Shown: piece by piece, positions 44,239 through 51,963 of the stretch
How positions within the stretch are numbered: the first letter of the stretch is position 1
Layout of the letters: every line of letters begins with the position of its first letter
Source of the DNA: CF-162 sp963667205
GTDB lineage: Bacteria > Chloroflexota > Dehalococcoidia > SM23-28-2 > RBG-16-64-32
Assembly (NCBI GenBank): GCA_963667205.1
Contig: OY762959.1
Location: forward strand, 1,922,001 to 1,986,000
Length of the DNA: 64,000 nucleotides
Direction: 5' to 3'
Program-made: the position numbers and the translations under genes
The notes under the pieces: generated by a model
Database searches by the model: none
Seen by the model: only the letters and a program-made list of their open reading frames with translations
Told to the model about the DNA's origin: nothing

Positions 44239-44715
44239 TCAGGCCAGATCGCGGACGGCCCAGACCCGGCACTCGACGCCGTCCGGTATCACCTTGCCGC
44301 GGCCGATGGCGATCGTCTGGTTGAGCCAGGCGTAGCCCTCGGCGGCGGTCTGGAACATCGGGTTCGTGTAGAAGTAGTAGTCGGCGAGAGGCACGTCCTC
44401 GCCGGCGCTGATGCGGCCGAGGATCTCGCCGGAGAGGATGGCGAGGCCGCTATAGGTGGCGTAGATCAACGCGCCGTCGTCGGTCTGCAGCGTGGCGCGG
44501 ACATCGAGCTGTACGGCGCCGTCGCTGCGCATGAGCGCCCAGTCGCCGCCGCCGGGGAGGAGCGTCCCTTTGATCCGTGGCCCCTCGAAGGTGCCGTCCT
44601 TGACGATGAAGACCTGCCGGTGGCCCGCCGGCGCGGCGCCGATGACCTGAGGCGCATCAAGGTCGACGTGCATGTCGTAGACGTGTTCGAGTCGTGGCTC
44701 GCGGTAGCCGGTCAT
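44239..44715 (-). CDS. DUF3237 family protein
   Basis: A 158-residue beta-barrel protein. LDAPQVIGAAPAGHRQ, GTFEGPRIKGTLLPGGGDW and TDDGALIYATYSG are the conserved blocks of DUF3237. Function unknown; members occur near catabolic oxidoreductases. It starts (ATG 44713-44715) 16 nt after the GltD-like stop and is probably co-transcribed with it. Confidence 0.88.
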   Translation of the reverse strand: MTGYREPRLEHVYDMHVDLDAPQVIGAAPAGHRQVFIVKDGTFEGPRIKGTLLPGGGDWALMRSDGAVQLDVRATLQTDDGALIYATYSGLAILSGEILGRISAGEDVPLADYYFYTNPMFQTAAEGYAWLNQTIAIGRGKVIPDGVECRVWAVRDLA

Positions 44716-44731
44716 CGGCGGCGCGGCTTCA

Positions 44732-46168
44732 TCAGGCGAGCGATTGCAGGTAGCTGTCGATGGCGGTGGCGGCGCGGCGGCCGTCTGCCATCGCCGTCAC
44801 GACGAGGTCGGCGCCGTTGACGTTGTCGCCGCCGGCGAAGACGCCCTGGCGGGTCGTCTGGAAGTCCTCGTCCACGCGCACCGTCTTCCAGTTGGTCGTG
44901 CGCAGGCCGGGCGTCGTCTTTTCGAGCAGGTCGTCGGGCTCGTAGCCGATCGCGAGGACGACGATGTCGACGTCCAGCGTGAAGTCGGAGCTGGCGATCG
45001 GCTCCGGGCGGCGGCGGCCGGACTCGTCGGGTGCGCCCAGCTGCATGCGCCGGCACTCCGCCTTCGCGACGCGGCCGTTGCCGTCGCCGCTGAACTGGTG
45101 CGGCACCGTCAGGTACATGAACTCGGTGCCTTCTTCGCGGGCGTGCTGGCGCTCCTCTTCGCGGCCCTTCTGCTCGGCCTCGGTACGGCGGTACATGCAG
45201 GTGACGTCGGGCGCGCCCAGGCGGATCGCCGTACGCACGCAGTCCATCGAGGTGTCGCCGCCGCCGACGACGAGCACGCGCTTGCCGGAGACGTCGAGCG
45301 GCTGGCGCATCGCCGCGGGCAGCTGCTCCGGCTCGAGGTTGCCGCGGACGAGGAACTCCGTCGCCTGGTAGACGTTGTCGAGCTCTTCGCCGTCGATGCG
45401 CATCTGGCCGCCAACGGGGGCGCCGGTGCCGAGGAAGACAGCGTCGGTGCCGTCTTCGAAGAGCGAGTCGACCGTCACGTCTTCGCCGACCTTGGTGCCG
45501 TTCTGGAACTCGACGCCCAGCTTCTCGAGCCACTCGATCTTGTAGTCGAGGATCTCCTTGCGCATCTTGAAGTTGGGGATGCCATAGAGGAGGACGCCGC
45601 CGGGCACGGGCCACGATTCGTAGACGGTGACCTTGTGCCCCTTCTTCGTCAGATCCTCGGCGACGGCGATGCCGGCGGGGCCGGAGCCGATGATGGCGAC
45701 GTTGCGCCCGGTCGGCGGCGCCACCTCCGGCAGCGGCACGCCCTCGTTGCGGCGCTGCCAGTCGGCGATGAACGCTTCGAGCTTGCCGATCGAGACGGGC
45801 GGCTGCTTTCCGTAGGGCTCGGGCCGGATGGCGAAACCGACGACGCAGGCGCCCTCGCAGAGCGTCTCCTGCGGGCAGAGGCGGCCGCACATGTCAGGCA
45901 GCGAGCTGGTCTCGCGGAAGACGGCGGCGGCGCCGTCGATGTCGTCCTCTTCGAGCAGCAGGAGCGCGCGGGGGATGTCGTTATCGGTGGGGCAGGCCTC
46001 CATGCAGGGGGCGGTGGGACAGTGGATGCAGCGCTCGGCCTCGACGACGGCGGACTCCAGCGTGTAGCCGAGGAACGCCTCGTCCCAGTTCTTGACGCGC
46101 TCTTCCGGCTTCTGCTTGGGCACCGGCTGCACGGGGATCGCCAGCCGGCGGTGGTTATCGCAGGGCAT
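44732..46168 (-). CDS. gltD: NAD(P)-dependent GltD-like oxidoreductase (glutamate synthase small-subunit type)
   Basis: A 478-residue flavoprotein. N-terminal cysteines Cys47, 50, 55, 59 and Cys94, 98, 104, 108 can ligate two [4Fe-4S] clusters. GSGPAGIA (about 161-168) binds FAD and GGGDTSMD (about 298-305) binds NAD(P)H. The AIGYEPD and FAGGDNVNGADL blocks complete the fold. It passes electrons from NAD(P)H to a partner. No glutamate synthase large subunit is nearby, so the partner may be GltB elsewhere or another oxidoreductase. ATG start. Confidence 0.9.
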   Translation of the reverse strand: MPCDNHRRLAIPVQPVPKQKPEERVKNWDEAFLGYTLESAVVEAERCIHCPTAPCMEACPTDNDIPRALLLLEEDDIDGAAAVFRETSSLPDMCGRLCPQETLCEGACVVGFAIRPEPYGKQPPVSIGKLEAFIADWQRRNEGVPLPEVAPPTGRNVAIIGSGPAGIAVAEDLTKKGHKVTVYESWPVPGGVLLYGIPNFKMRKEILDYKIEWLEKLGVEFQNGTKVGEDVTVDSLFEDGTDAVFLGTGAPVGGQMRIDGEELDNVYQATEFLVRGNLEPEQLPAAMRQPLDVSGKRVLVVGGGDTSMDCVRTAIRLGAPDVTCMYRRTEAEQKGREEERQHAREEGTEFMYLTVPHQFSGDGNGRVAKAECRRMQLGAPDESGRRRPEPIASSDFTLDVDIVVLAIGYEPDDLLEKTTPGLRTTNWKTVRVDEDFQTTRQGVFAGGDNVNGADLVVTAMADGRRAATAIDSYLQSLA

Positions 46169-46345
46169 CGCTCGCTATCGCCTCTCCACTGCTCGAATTC
46201 AGGTACGGACAAGTGTAGCAGACGGGGGCGCGCGTAGGGCAAACGGAGAGGGCCGGGCCGGCCGCAGCTGCGCAACACACCCCTTGTAGCCTGTTGCGAA
46301 ACTCAGCGCTGCGCGAATAATCTCGCCTCTTGGCAGTAAATACGC

Positions 46346-46373
46346 TTGACTTCAGCGAATATTCGATTATGCT
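46346..46373 (+). promoter_or_regulatory. Promoter of the fic gene with internal palindrome
   Basis: TTGACT (46346-46351), 16-bp spacer, TATGCT (46368-46373). The spacer contains CGAATATTCG (46356-46365), a perfect 10-bp palindrome that could be an operator. Confidence 0.6.
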
Positions 46374-46410
46374 CGTGACATGGAGGCATTTACTAAGAAG
46401 GAGGTAGGAT

Positions 46411-47520
46411 ATGCGCCTAACCCTCACGTTTGATGACCAGGATAAGGGCATCAAGGCGAGCTTGGACCACGCGGACCAGCGTCGGTACGTCATTCGTGCG
46501 CTCGTGCCAGAAGGATATGAGAGCTACTTCCAAGACCAAGCTAGATACACCAGCGCCCACGCCTCGACCGCCATCGAAGGCAATCTCATGGCCCCTGATG
46601 AGGCCATGAAGATGCTCGCTGCCCATGATCAACCCGACAGTTCAGAGGGACAGGAGAAGGTGAATCTGGACGAGGCTTACGAGTTGGCTACACAGCTAGC
46701 TGCCGACAAGTCTACCGACATCGACCAGGGCCTGATCCGAACGCTGAATTCGATAATACAGAAGAGCCTTCCCGACACAAAGGCACGTGAAAGAGGCAAG
46801 TATCGGGTTGGACAGAGCTTCATCATCGACAAGGCAACCCGTGACATCAAATACCGCCCTCCTGTCGCGGAGGATGTTCCTACGTTGATGGATAACTACG
46901 AGATCGATATCGCCAAGTGGATCGACGAATACCCTGGCCCGATCGCCGCAGCGTTGGCACACTTTGGCCTGATCTCCATACACCCGTTCGAGGACGGCAA
47001 CGGTAGGACGGCTCGGCTGGTGGCTGACATGGTGCTCGATCTGACGAGTTGGTCAGTTGAGAGCATGCTCTCGGTCAGCCAAGCCATTCTCAATGACCAT
47101 GCGGGCTACATTGCGGCCTTGGCGGAAGCTCAGGGTGAGGTCTTCACGGAGAACGTTGATGTGACGCCGTTCGTGAAGTTCCACACCAGAATGCTGGCCA
47201 TGTCGGCGTCCGCCCTTGAAGGGAAAGTAATTCGCTTCAACCAGCGTCGAGACGAGATTATCAAGACCGAGAACGATCTGAGTGAGCGCCAGGTAACCGG
47301 ATTGATGTTCATGCTCGACATCGGCCCTATTTCCTCGTCTAAATACGCAAAACTTAATCATAGTTCGCAGTCGTCGGCAATTTCCGATCTCTCTAATCTC
47401 CTCCGCGATGGCGTCGTGAAACGGATCGGAGCGGGCAAGACAACCCGATACGACTGGGACGACGACCTACGCAGTGCCGTCGAGTTGGCGATCGAAGAGG
47501 AGGTTGAAGCCGGGAAATAG
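46411..47520 (+). CDS. Fic-family AMP-transferase, class II
   Basis: A 369-residue protein. HPFEDGNGR at 191-199 is the catalytic Fic motif (His191). S52-xxx-E56-G57 (STAIEGN) near the N-terminus fits the inhibitory (S/T)xxxE(G/N) helix of class II Fic proteins, whose glutamate blocks ATP until relieved. The C-terminal 90 residues form a winged helix (GLMFMLDIGPISSSKYAKL). Such proteins AMPylate unknown targets and may self-regulate. Its codon use is clearly less GC-rich than the neighbours (AAG, GAT and ATC with many A/T third bases), suggesting horizontal acquisition. ATG start with a strong GGAGGT; tRNA-Gly follows. Confidence 0.93.
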   Translation: MRLTLTFDDQDKGIKASLDHADQRRYVIRALVPEGYESYFQDQARYTSAHASTAIEGNLMAPDEAMKMLAAHDQPDSSEGQEKVNLDEAYELATQLAADKSTDIDQGLIRTLNSIIQKSLPDTKARERGKYRVGQSFIIDKATRDIKYRPPVAEDVPTLMDNYEIDIAKWIDEYPGPIAAALAHFGLISIHPFEDGNGRTARLVADMVLDLTSWSVESMLSVSQAILNDHAGYIAALAEAQGEVFTENVDVTPFVKFHTRMLAMSASALEGKVIRFNQRRDEIIKTENDLSERQVTGLMFMLDIGPISSSKYAKLNHSSQSSAISDLSNLLRDGVVKRIGAGKTTRYDWDDDLRSAVELAIEEEVEAGK

Positions 47521-47523
47521 ACA

Positions 47524-47564
47524 GAGAGAGCGGGCTAGCTAGTTACAGACGCACCCGCTCTCTC
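47524..47564 (+). terminator. Hairpin after fic
   Basis: GAGAGAGCGGG (47524-47534) pairs with CCCGCTCTCTC (47554-47564) around a 19-nt loop, directly after the fic stop. No T-run follows, so termination is not certain. Confidence 0.55.
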
Positions 47565-47574
47565 ATCCACTAAC

Positions 47575-47649
47575 AGGGCGGTAGGTTAACGGTTAAACCG
47601 CATGGCTCCCAACCTTGAGATTCGGGTTCGAATCCCGGCCGCCCTGCCA
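47575..47649 (+). tRNA. tRNA-Gly (anticodon CCC), CCA encoded
   Basis: The acceptor stem AGGGCGG (47575-47581) pairs with CCGCCCT (47639-47645), then discriminator G and encoded CCA (47647-47649). The D arm is GGTT-AACGGTTA-AACC, and the T arm TCGGG-TTCGAAT-CCCGG. The anticodon arm CATGG-CTCCCAA-CCTTG gives anticodon CCC; the middle stem pair is a T-T mismatch. An A-U first acceptor pair and that mismatch are unusual for tRNA-Gly, so it may be a divergent or acquired copy. Confidence 0.82.
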
Positions 47650-47654
47650 GCAAT

Positions 47655-47792
47655 GCTCCCAAAGCGCGACAACGCTAAGGGAGCTGAGAACACGGGAGGT
47701 ATAAGCTCCCGTGACCCACCAGAATGTTATCACGCGGCGACAAACGCGTGAAAGTGAAGACCCCTTCTCTGACCTCGAATCGCTGTTCGAGG
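47655..47792. other. Three successive hairpins between tRNA-Gly and the XRE gene
   Basis: (1) 47655-47684: GCTCCC-AA-AGCG, loop CGACAA, CGCT-AA-GGGAGC, perfectly symmetrical with an AA/AA internal loop. (2) 47691-47713: CACGGGAG, 7-nt loop, CTCCCGTG. (3) 47773-47792: CCTCGAA, 6-nt loop, TTCGAGG. No open frame is convincing here. The array may be structured RNA, terminators for the tRNA, or recombination sites. Confidence 0.6.
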
Positions 47793-47808
47793 CACTGCAA
47801 CAGGCTAC

Positions 47809-47837
47809 TTGGTGCTCTACACGGAACCGTGTAGACT
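47809..47837 (+). promoter_or_regulatory. XRE promoter with operator palindrome in the spacer
   Basis: TTGGTG (47809-47814) and TAGACT (47832-47837) are 17 bp apart. CTACACGGAACCGTGTAG (47817-47834) is a perfect 8-bp inverted repeat with a 2-bp centre, filling the spacer and overlapping the -10 box. The downstream GTG is 7 nt after the -10, so the message would be leaderless. Autorepression by the encoded XRE protein is the simplest reading. Confidence 0.75.
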
Positions 47838-47844
47838 CCGGGGC

Positions 47845-48090
47845 GTGACGGAAGGCAAGCGGGAGTACGGGACGTCCTGGGACAGGCGACGGGTGCGGGC
47901 GCTGCGGAGGCACTTGGGGCTCTCGCAGGGGGCGCTGGCCGGCGAGCTGGGCGTGCGGCAGCAGACCGTGAGCGAGTGGGAGACCGGGCAGTACGCGCCG
48001 CGCGGCGCTTCGGCCCGCCTGCTCAGCCTCGTCGCCGAAAGTGCAGGCTTCGAGTACGCAGCGGGCAGCGATAGAGTCGAGGACGGTTAG
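47845..48090 (+). CDS. XRE-family transcriptional regulator
   Basis: An 81-residue HTH protein. VRALRRHLGLSQGALAGELG and VRQQTVSEWETGQYAPRG form the five-helix XRE/Cro DNA-binding domain (residues about 14-65). GTG 47845-47847 is chosen because it follows the promoter at leaderless distance and removes 12 residues overlapping the operator. A DUF2851 gene starts 7 nt after its stop. Confidence 0.88.
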   Translation: MTEGKREYGTSWDRRRVRALRRHLGLSQGALAGELGVRQQTVSEWETGQYAPRGASARLLSLVAESAGFEYAAGSDRVEDG

Positions 48091-48097
48091 GGGAACC

Positions 48098-49282
48098 GTG
48101 AGCGCTGGGGTGAGGCGAGTCGCCGACGTGCGGCGAGAGTACTATTCGGAGGCCGATCTAGCGGTCGTCTGGGAGGCGCAGCTGCTGGCGCGGCGGTCGC
48201 TGCGGACAGAAGACGGCCGGCCGCTGCGGGTGATCTTCCGTGGGCTGCCGGCTGCAGGCGGCGCCGGGCCGGACTTCCAGGACGCTGTGGTGACGACGCC
48301 TGACGGGCCGCGCCGCGGCGACGTTGAGCTGCACGTGCGGGCCTCGGACTTTCGCCGCCACGGCCACCACGAGAACCCGGCCTATGCGGGCGTCGTGCTG
48401 CACGCCGTCTTCGACGCCCAGGGCGAGGCGTTCACGGACCTGCCCGGCGGTGGCAGCGCTCCCGTGCTCGTCGTGCCGCGGCCCTCCCGTCGCTCACGCG
48501 GCCGGACACCGGCGTGGGCTTGGGCCGAGCCCTGCGCGACAGCGATCGAACGCCTGGGGGTGGAGGTGTCGGCCGCCACGCTGGACTGGCTGGGAGGGAT
48601 GCGTCTGCGCCAGATGGCCAACGGCGTCCGCGGGAGGCTGGCCACGGGCGAGGCGCTGGACGAGCTGGTCTGGGCCGGTCTGCTGGAGGGGCTCTCTTTC
48701 GGCGCCGACCGCGAGGCCTTCCGGCGGCTGGCGGCGGTCGTGCCCTAGGCTTCGCTGTCCCGGGCTCTGCGGCCGCTGGCGCCGCGCGGGCGGGAGGCGG
48801 AGGCGAGGGGCAGGCTGGAGCGGGCTCTGGCGGAACTGACCGTCGCGCCGCGGCGGGCCGTCCGCCCGGGGAACGCTCCGCAGCGGCGGGCCGCAGGTGC
48901 GGCGGCTCTTGCCCTCCGTTTCGCTGACAACGGCCCGGCGGAAGCGCTGCTGGCGTTCTTCGCCCTGCCACCACGGAGGGCTGCGGGCGCGCTGGTGCGG
49001 GCGCTGTCCGTGCCCCGGCTCATCGGTCGCGACCGCGCGGTGGAGCTGGCCGTCAATACCGTCTTGCCGCTGGCGGCGGCGCTGGCGGGCTCAGCGGCCG
49101 AAGAGTCGCAGGTCGGAGCAATATACGGGGCGCTCCCGCTACCGGCTCGCTACGGGGCCGTCCGCCACCTGCACCGGGCGCTCGCCCCGCTGCGGCCCAG
49201 CGCCCGTCGCCAGCAGGGGATGCTCTATCTGCTCAAGCAGTACTGCACGCAGGGCGGCTGCGGCCGCTGTCCGCTGTCTTGA
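48098..49282 (+). pseudogene. DUF2851 family protein with one in-frame TAG
   Basis: One frame from GTG 48098 to 49282 encodes a DUF2851-type protein of 394 codons. The N-terminal half has VIFRGLPAAGGAGPDFQDAV, RGDVELHVRASDF and NPAYAGVVLHAVFD; the C-terminal half ends in YCTQGGCGRCPL, a terminal cysteine cluster seen in this family. The frame is broken only by TAG at 48746-48748 (context AVVP-x-ASLSRALRPL). Everything after it is still protein-like up to the natural stop. Function unknown. Co-oriented with the XRE gene. Confidence 0.82.
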
Positions 49283-49283
49283 C

Positions 49284-49356
49284 GGGGAGACGGGGAGACG
49301 GGGAACAGGGAACAGGAGGCGGGGGGCGGGGACGGGTGAGAGGTGACGGGGTTCCG
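49284..49356 (+). repeat. G-rich imperfect tandem repeats flanking the palindromic element
   Basis: Repeated GGGGAGAC and GGGAACAG units give at least four runs of three or more G within 40 bases, followed by GGGGGGCGGGGACGGG. A related purine-rich stretch (GGAGACGGGGAACAAGGAACAAGG) lies at 49459-49491 on the other side of the palindromic element. G-quadruplex formation on the plus strand is possible. Confidence 0.7.
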
Positions 49357-49441
49357 GCTGGCAACGGATTCGCGAAACGGATAAACGGATGCAAGGGGAG
49401 ACAGACGAATCCGTTTTATCCGTTCTTGTTCCGTTGACAGC
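49357..49441. repeat. Palindromic intergenic element, copy 2
   Basis: An 85-nt imperfect inverted repeat. The left arm is GCTGGCAACGGATTCGCG followed by AAACGGATAAACGGAT. The right arm is GAATCCGTTTTATCCGTTC, ending TTCCGTTGACAGC. It shares the same core units as the element at 33451-33536 and also lies between convergent genes (DUF2851 and tsaD). Confidence 0.85.
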
Positions 49442-49494
49442 AAGCGTACGGGGTGGACAGGAGACGGGGAACAAGGAACAAGGAACGGGGGACG

Positions 49495-50505
49495 TCAGCC
49501 GATCTTGAGGGCGGGGTCGATGTCGAGGTCCAGGGGGGCGATGTCGCCGGCGGCGAGGCGGTGGTGGGCGCAGGCGGCGATCATCGCGCCGTTGTCTGTG
49601 CAGAGTTCCGGCGGCGGGACGACGACGGGGACGGGCGAGCGTTCCGCGAGGACGCGGCGCAGCTCGCTGTTGGCGGCGACGCCGCCGGCGAGGATGATCT
49701 CGCGGGCGCCGTTATCGGCCGCCGCTTGCAGCGCCTTCGTCACGAGCGAATCGACGACTGACTCCTGAAAAGCGGCCGCCAGCTCTGCCGCCTCTGGCGA
49801 GTCGCCCTCCTCGCCGCGGACGATGCGTCCCGCCTTCGTCTTGAGGCCGCTGAAGCTGAAGTCGTAGTCGCCGTCGAGCCGGGCGCGCGGCAGCTTCAGC
49901 GTCTTTGCCCGCCCGTGTTCGGCCGCCAGGCGATCGATCGCGGGGCCGCCGGGAAAGCCGAGGCCGAGCAGGCGCGCCACCTTGTCGAACGCCTCGCCGG
50001 CGGCGTCGTCGACGGTCTGGCCGAGGCGCCGGTAGTGGCCGTGATCCGTCATCAGGACGACGTCGCTGTGGCCGCCGGAGACGATCAGGGCGAGCGAAGG
50101 GAAGCGCGGACCGGCGTCCGGCGCATCTGCTGCATCGGCGTGCAGCCAGGCGGCGTAGACGTGCGCCTCAAGGTGGTTGACCGGCACGAGTGGCAGCCCG
50201 AGCGCGTAGGCCAGCGCCTTGGCGAAGTTGAAGCCCACGAGAAGCGCGCCGGAGAGGCCGGGCCCGTAGGTGACGGCGATCGCGTCGAGTGCGGCGAGGC
50301 CGCCGCCGGCCGCGGAGAGCGCCTCGTCGAGCACGGGAATCATCGCCTCGACGTGCTTGCGCGAGGCCAGCTCAGGCACGACGCCGCCGTACTCGGCGTG
50401 TAGCTGCACCTGCGAGGAGACGATGCTGGCAACGAGGCGCCCGCCGTCCTCGACGACGCCGATCGCCGTCTCGTCGCAGGAGGTCTCGATTCCCAGCGTT
50501 CTCAT
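49495..50505 (-). CDS. tsaD: tRNA N6-adenosine threonylcarbamoyltransferase TsaD
   Basis: Transfers the threonylcarbamoyl group from TC-AMP to A37 of ANN-decoding tRNAs, with TsaB and TsaE. A 336-residue ASKHA-fold protein. GIETSCDETA lies at the N-terminus, NHLEAHVYA holds the two metal histidines, SGGHSDVV the nucleotide loop, and GGVAANSELR with CTDNGAMIA complete the site. ATG overlaps the TGA of the upstream PP2C-like gene (ATGA). Confidence 0.96.
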   Translation of the reverse strand: MRTLGIETSCDETAIGVVEDGGRLVASIVSSQVQLHAEYGGVVPELASRKHVEAMIPVLDEALSAAGGGLAALDAIAVTYGPGLSGALLVGFNFAKALAYALGLPLVPVNHLEAHVYAAWLHADAADAPDAGPRFPSLALIVSGGHSDVVLMTDHGHYRRLGQTVDDAAGEAFDKVARLLGLGFPGGPAIDRLAAEHGRAKTLKLPRARLDGDYDFSFSGLKTKAGRIVRGEEGDSPEAAELAAAFQESVVDSLVTKALQAAADNGAREIILAGGVAANSELRRVLAERSPVPVVVPPPELCTDNGAMIAACAHHRLAAGDIAPLDLDIDPALKIG

Positions 50506-51182
50506 GCTTCGGCGGTGGGTTCAGCGGGCTCGTCGTCGTCACCGACGATGACGAGCAACGCGCCGCAGTCGCCCGCACCCTGCGCGCGACGGTAGAGCAG
50601 CGGGAGCGCCTCGTCGCCGGTGCGGCCGAGCACGTCCGAGATGTCGTCGTCGGAGAGACCGTCGGCCAGGGCCGGCGTCAGCATCAGGAGGCAGTCGCCG
50701 GCCTCGAGGTCGAAGCGGCGGAAGTCCGGCCGGAAGTCGTCCTCCAGTCCGAGTGGCGCTCGGGCGTCGGGCAGATTTGGCTCGATCGTCATCAGCTCGC
50801 CGCGGCGGAAGAAGATCGCGCGTGCGGGGCCGACCTGTGCCGTGTAGGCGCGCCCGTCCTGCACCGCCAGGCAGCTGACGCCGGCGGCCACCTGGTGGTC
50901 CGGCAGCGATCGTGAGTTCCAGTCGCGCAGGTTCTGGTGCGCGCCGCCCAGGGCGTGCAGCATGCCGCCGGTGAGCGAGAGCTTGTTGCGGTGGAAGGAC
51001 TCGCCGATGACGTCCTTCATCTCTCCGCAGAACTCCTCGCTGCCGGGCAGCGCCGGCGTGACCAGGACGTAGAGGTCCGACGGTTCCTCCGCGCGTCCGG
51101 GGTCGGGGTAGGCGCCGACCCATGAGGTCTCTTCGCGCGCCTCGCCGCCTTCCATGCCGAACTGTCCGACCCAGAGCGCCAT
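50502..51182 (-). CDS. PP2C-like-fold protein
   Basis: A 226-residue protein with alternating strands and helices reminiscent of PPM/PP2C phosphatases: LSLTGGMLHALGGAHQNLRDWN, VAAGVSCLAVQDGRAYTAQVGPARAIFF, LEAGDCLLMLTPALADGLSDDDI. The usual aspartates of the N-terminal RxxxxD and DGxG motifs are absent, so it may be a non-catalytic or divergent member. Coupled to tsaD by a 4-nt overlap. ATG start; CATAAT ends 6 nt upstream and no Shine-Dalgarno is present, suggesting a leaderless mRNA. Confidence 0.7.
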   Translation of the reverse strand: MALWVGQFGMEGGEAREETSWVGAYPDPGRAEEPSDLYVLVTPALPGSEEFCGEMKDVIGESFHRNKLSLTGGMLHALGGAHQNLRDWNSRSLPDHQVAAGVSCLAVQDGRAYTAQVGPARAIFFRRGELMTIEPNLPDARAPLGLEDDFRPDFRRFDLEAGDCLLMLTPALADGLSDDDISDVLGRTGDEALPLLYRRAQGAGDCGALLVIVGDDDEPAEPTAEA

Positions 51183-51236
51183 AAGGACATTATGCGAGTG
51201 GACAGTGAGCCGTGGCTAGCGGTTAGCTGAGTCGGG

Positions 51237-51905
51237 CTAGTTGGCGACGGGGACGCGGTCTTCTTCGGCTACTTCGTGCGGGCGCACGCGGTAGGTACAG
51301 GCCACTTCGCCGCGGAGAAGGCTGCGCGAGAGGCGCGTGTCGGCGCCGGTGAGCAGTCGCACGAACTCGACGTGGAGCGCGCAGACAGCGCGGTCGCGCT
51401 CGGCTGCTTTGGGGAATGGGCAGCTGTACTCATCGATGAGGTACTCGCCGCCCTCCTGGGAAACTTCCGCCACACAGCCCTGCTGTTCGAGCGCCTGGGC
51501 CGCGGCCTTGACGCGCTCGCCCAGGGGGCGGCCGTCGACGCCCTCCAGGTGTGGTTCGGCCAGGCGCTGGGCGACGCGCTGCAGCATCTGGTAGAGCTGC
51601 TCGTTGCCGGCCGTAGCGCGCATCTCCTCCAGAAGGACGCTGACGAGCTGGTCGTAGGCCTTCGGGAAGAGGTCGTCCGCTGCGGTAGTGATCGAGTAGA
51701 CGAGCGTGGGGCGGCCGACGCGGCCTCGCTCCTCGTGCGCTTCGACGAGGTCGTCGCGCTCGAGTACGGTGAGGTGCTGGCGGATGCCAGTAGACGTCAG
51801 GCCGAGGCGCTGGCCCAGCTCCTTGACGGTTCCCCTGCCGTGCCGGCGGAGGTAGTCTAGTATTTGCTGGCGGGTCGTCTGCATGTGCAGATGTGCCGTT
51901 GGCAT
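51237..51905 (-). CDS. SufR-like iron-sulfur winged-helix regulator
   Basis: A 222-residue regulator. The N-terminal winged helix (about 10-70) reads TVKELGQRLGLTSTGIRQHL and RVGRPTLVYS. The C-terminal half holds Cys162 (SCPFPKAAERDRAVC), Cys175 and Cys203 (ACTYRV) in the pattern seen in SufR repressors, which bind a [4Fe-4S] cluster to sense Fe-S status. No suf operon is adjacent; a cysteine desulfurase is 43 kb away. ATG 51903-51905 is preceded at 6 nt by TAAAAT, so the mRNA is probably leaderless. An ATG 7 codons downstream is the alternative. Confidence 0.82.
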   Translation of the reverse strand: MPTAHLHMQTTRQQILDYLRRHGRGTVKELGQRLGLTSTGIRQHLTVLERDDLVEAHEERGRVGRPTLVYSITTAADDLFPKAYDQLVSVLLEEMRATAGNEQLYQMLQRVAQRLAEPHLEGVDGRPLGERVKAAAQALEQQGCVAEVSQEGGEYLIDEYSCPFPKAAERDRAVCALHVEFVRLLTGADTRLSRSLLRGEVACTYRVRPHEVAEEDRVPVAN

Positions 51906-51963
51906 ATACAGATTTTAGCACAATTGCGAAGTAGCCCCAGCGTAAAAGGAGCTTTTAGCGGCG

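Noticed and set aside
47593..47913. Minus-strand frame containing GRDSNPNLKVGSHAV
   Set aside because: This is the translation of the tRNA-Gly antisense strand, a well-known artefact.
21127..49282. Reassigned stop codons (TAG or TGA read as sense)
   Set aside because: Many clearly intact genes end in TAG or TGA (mfd, the HAD gene, the cobA-hemD fusion), so a genetic-code change does not explain the in-frame stops.
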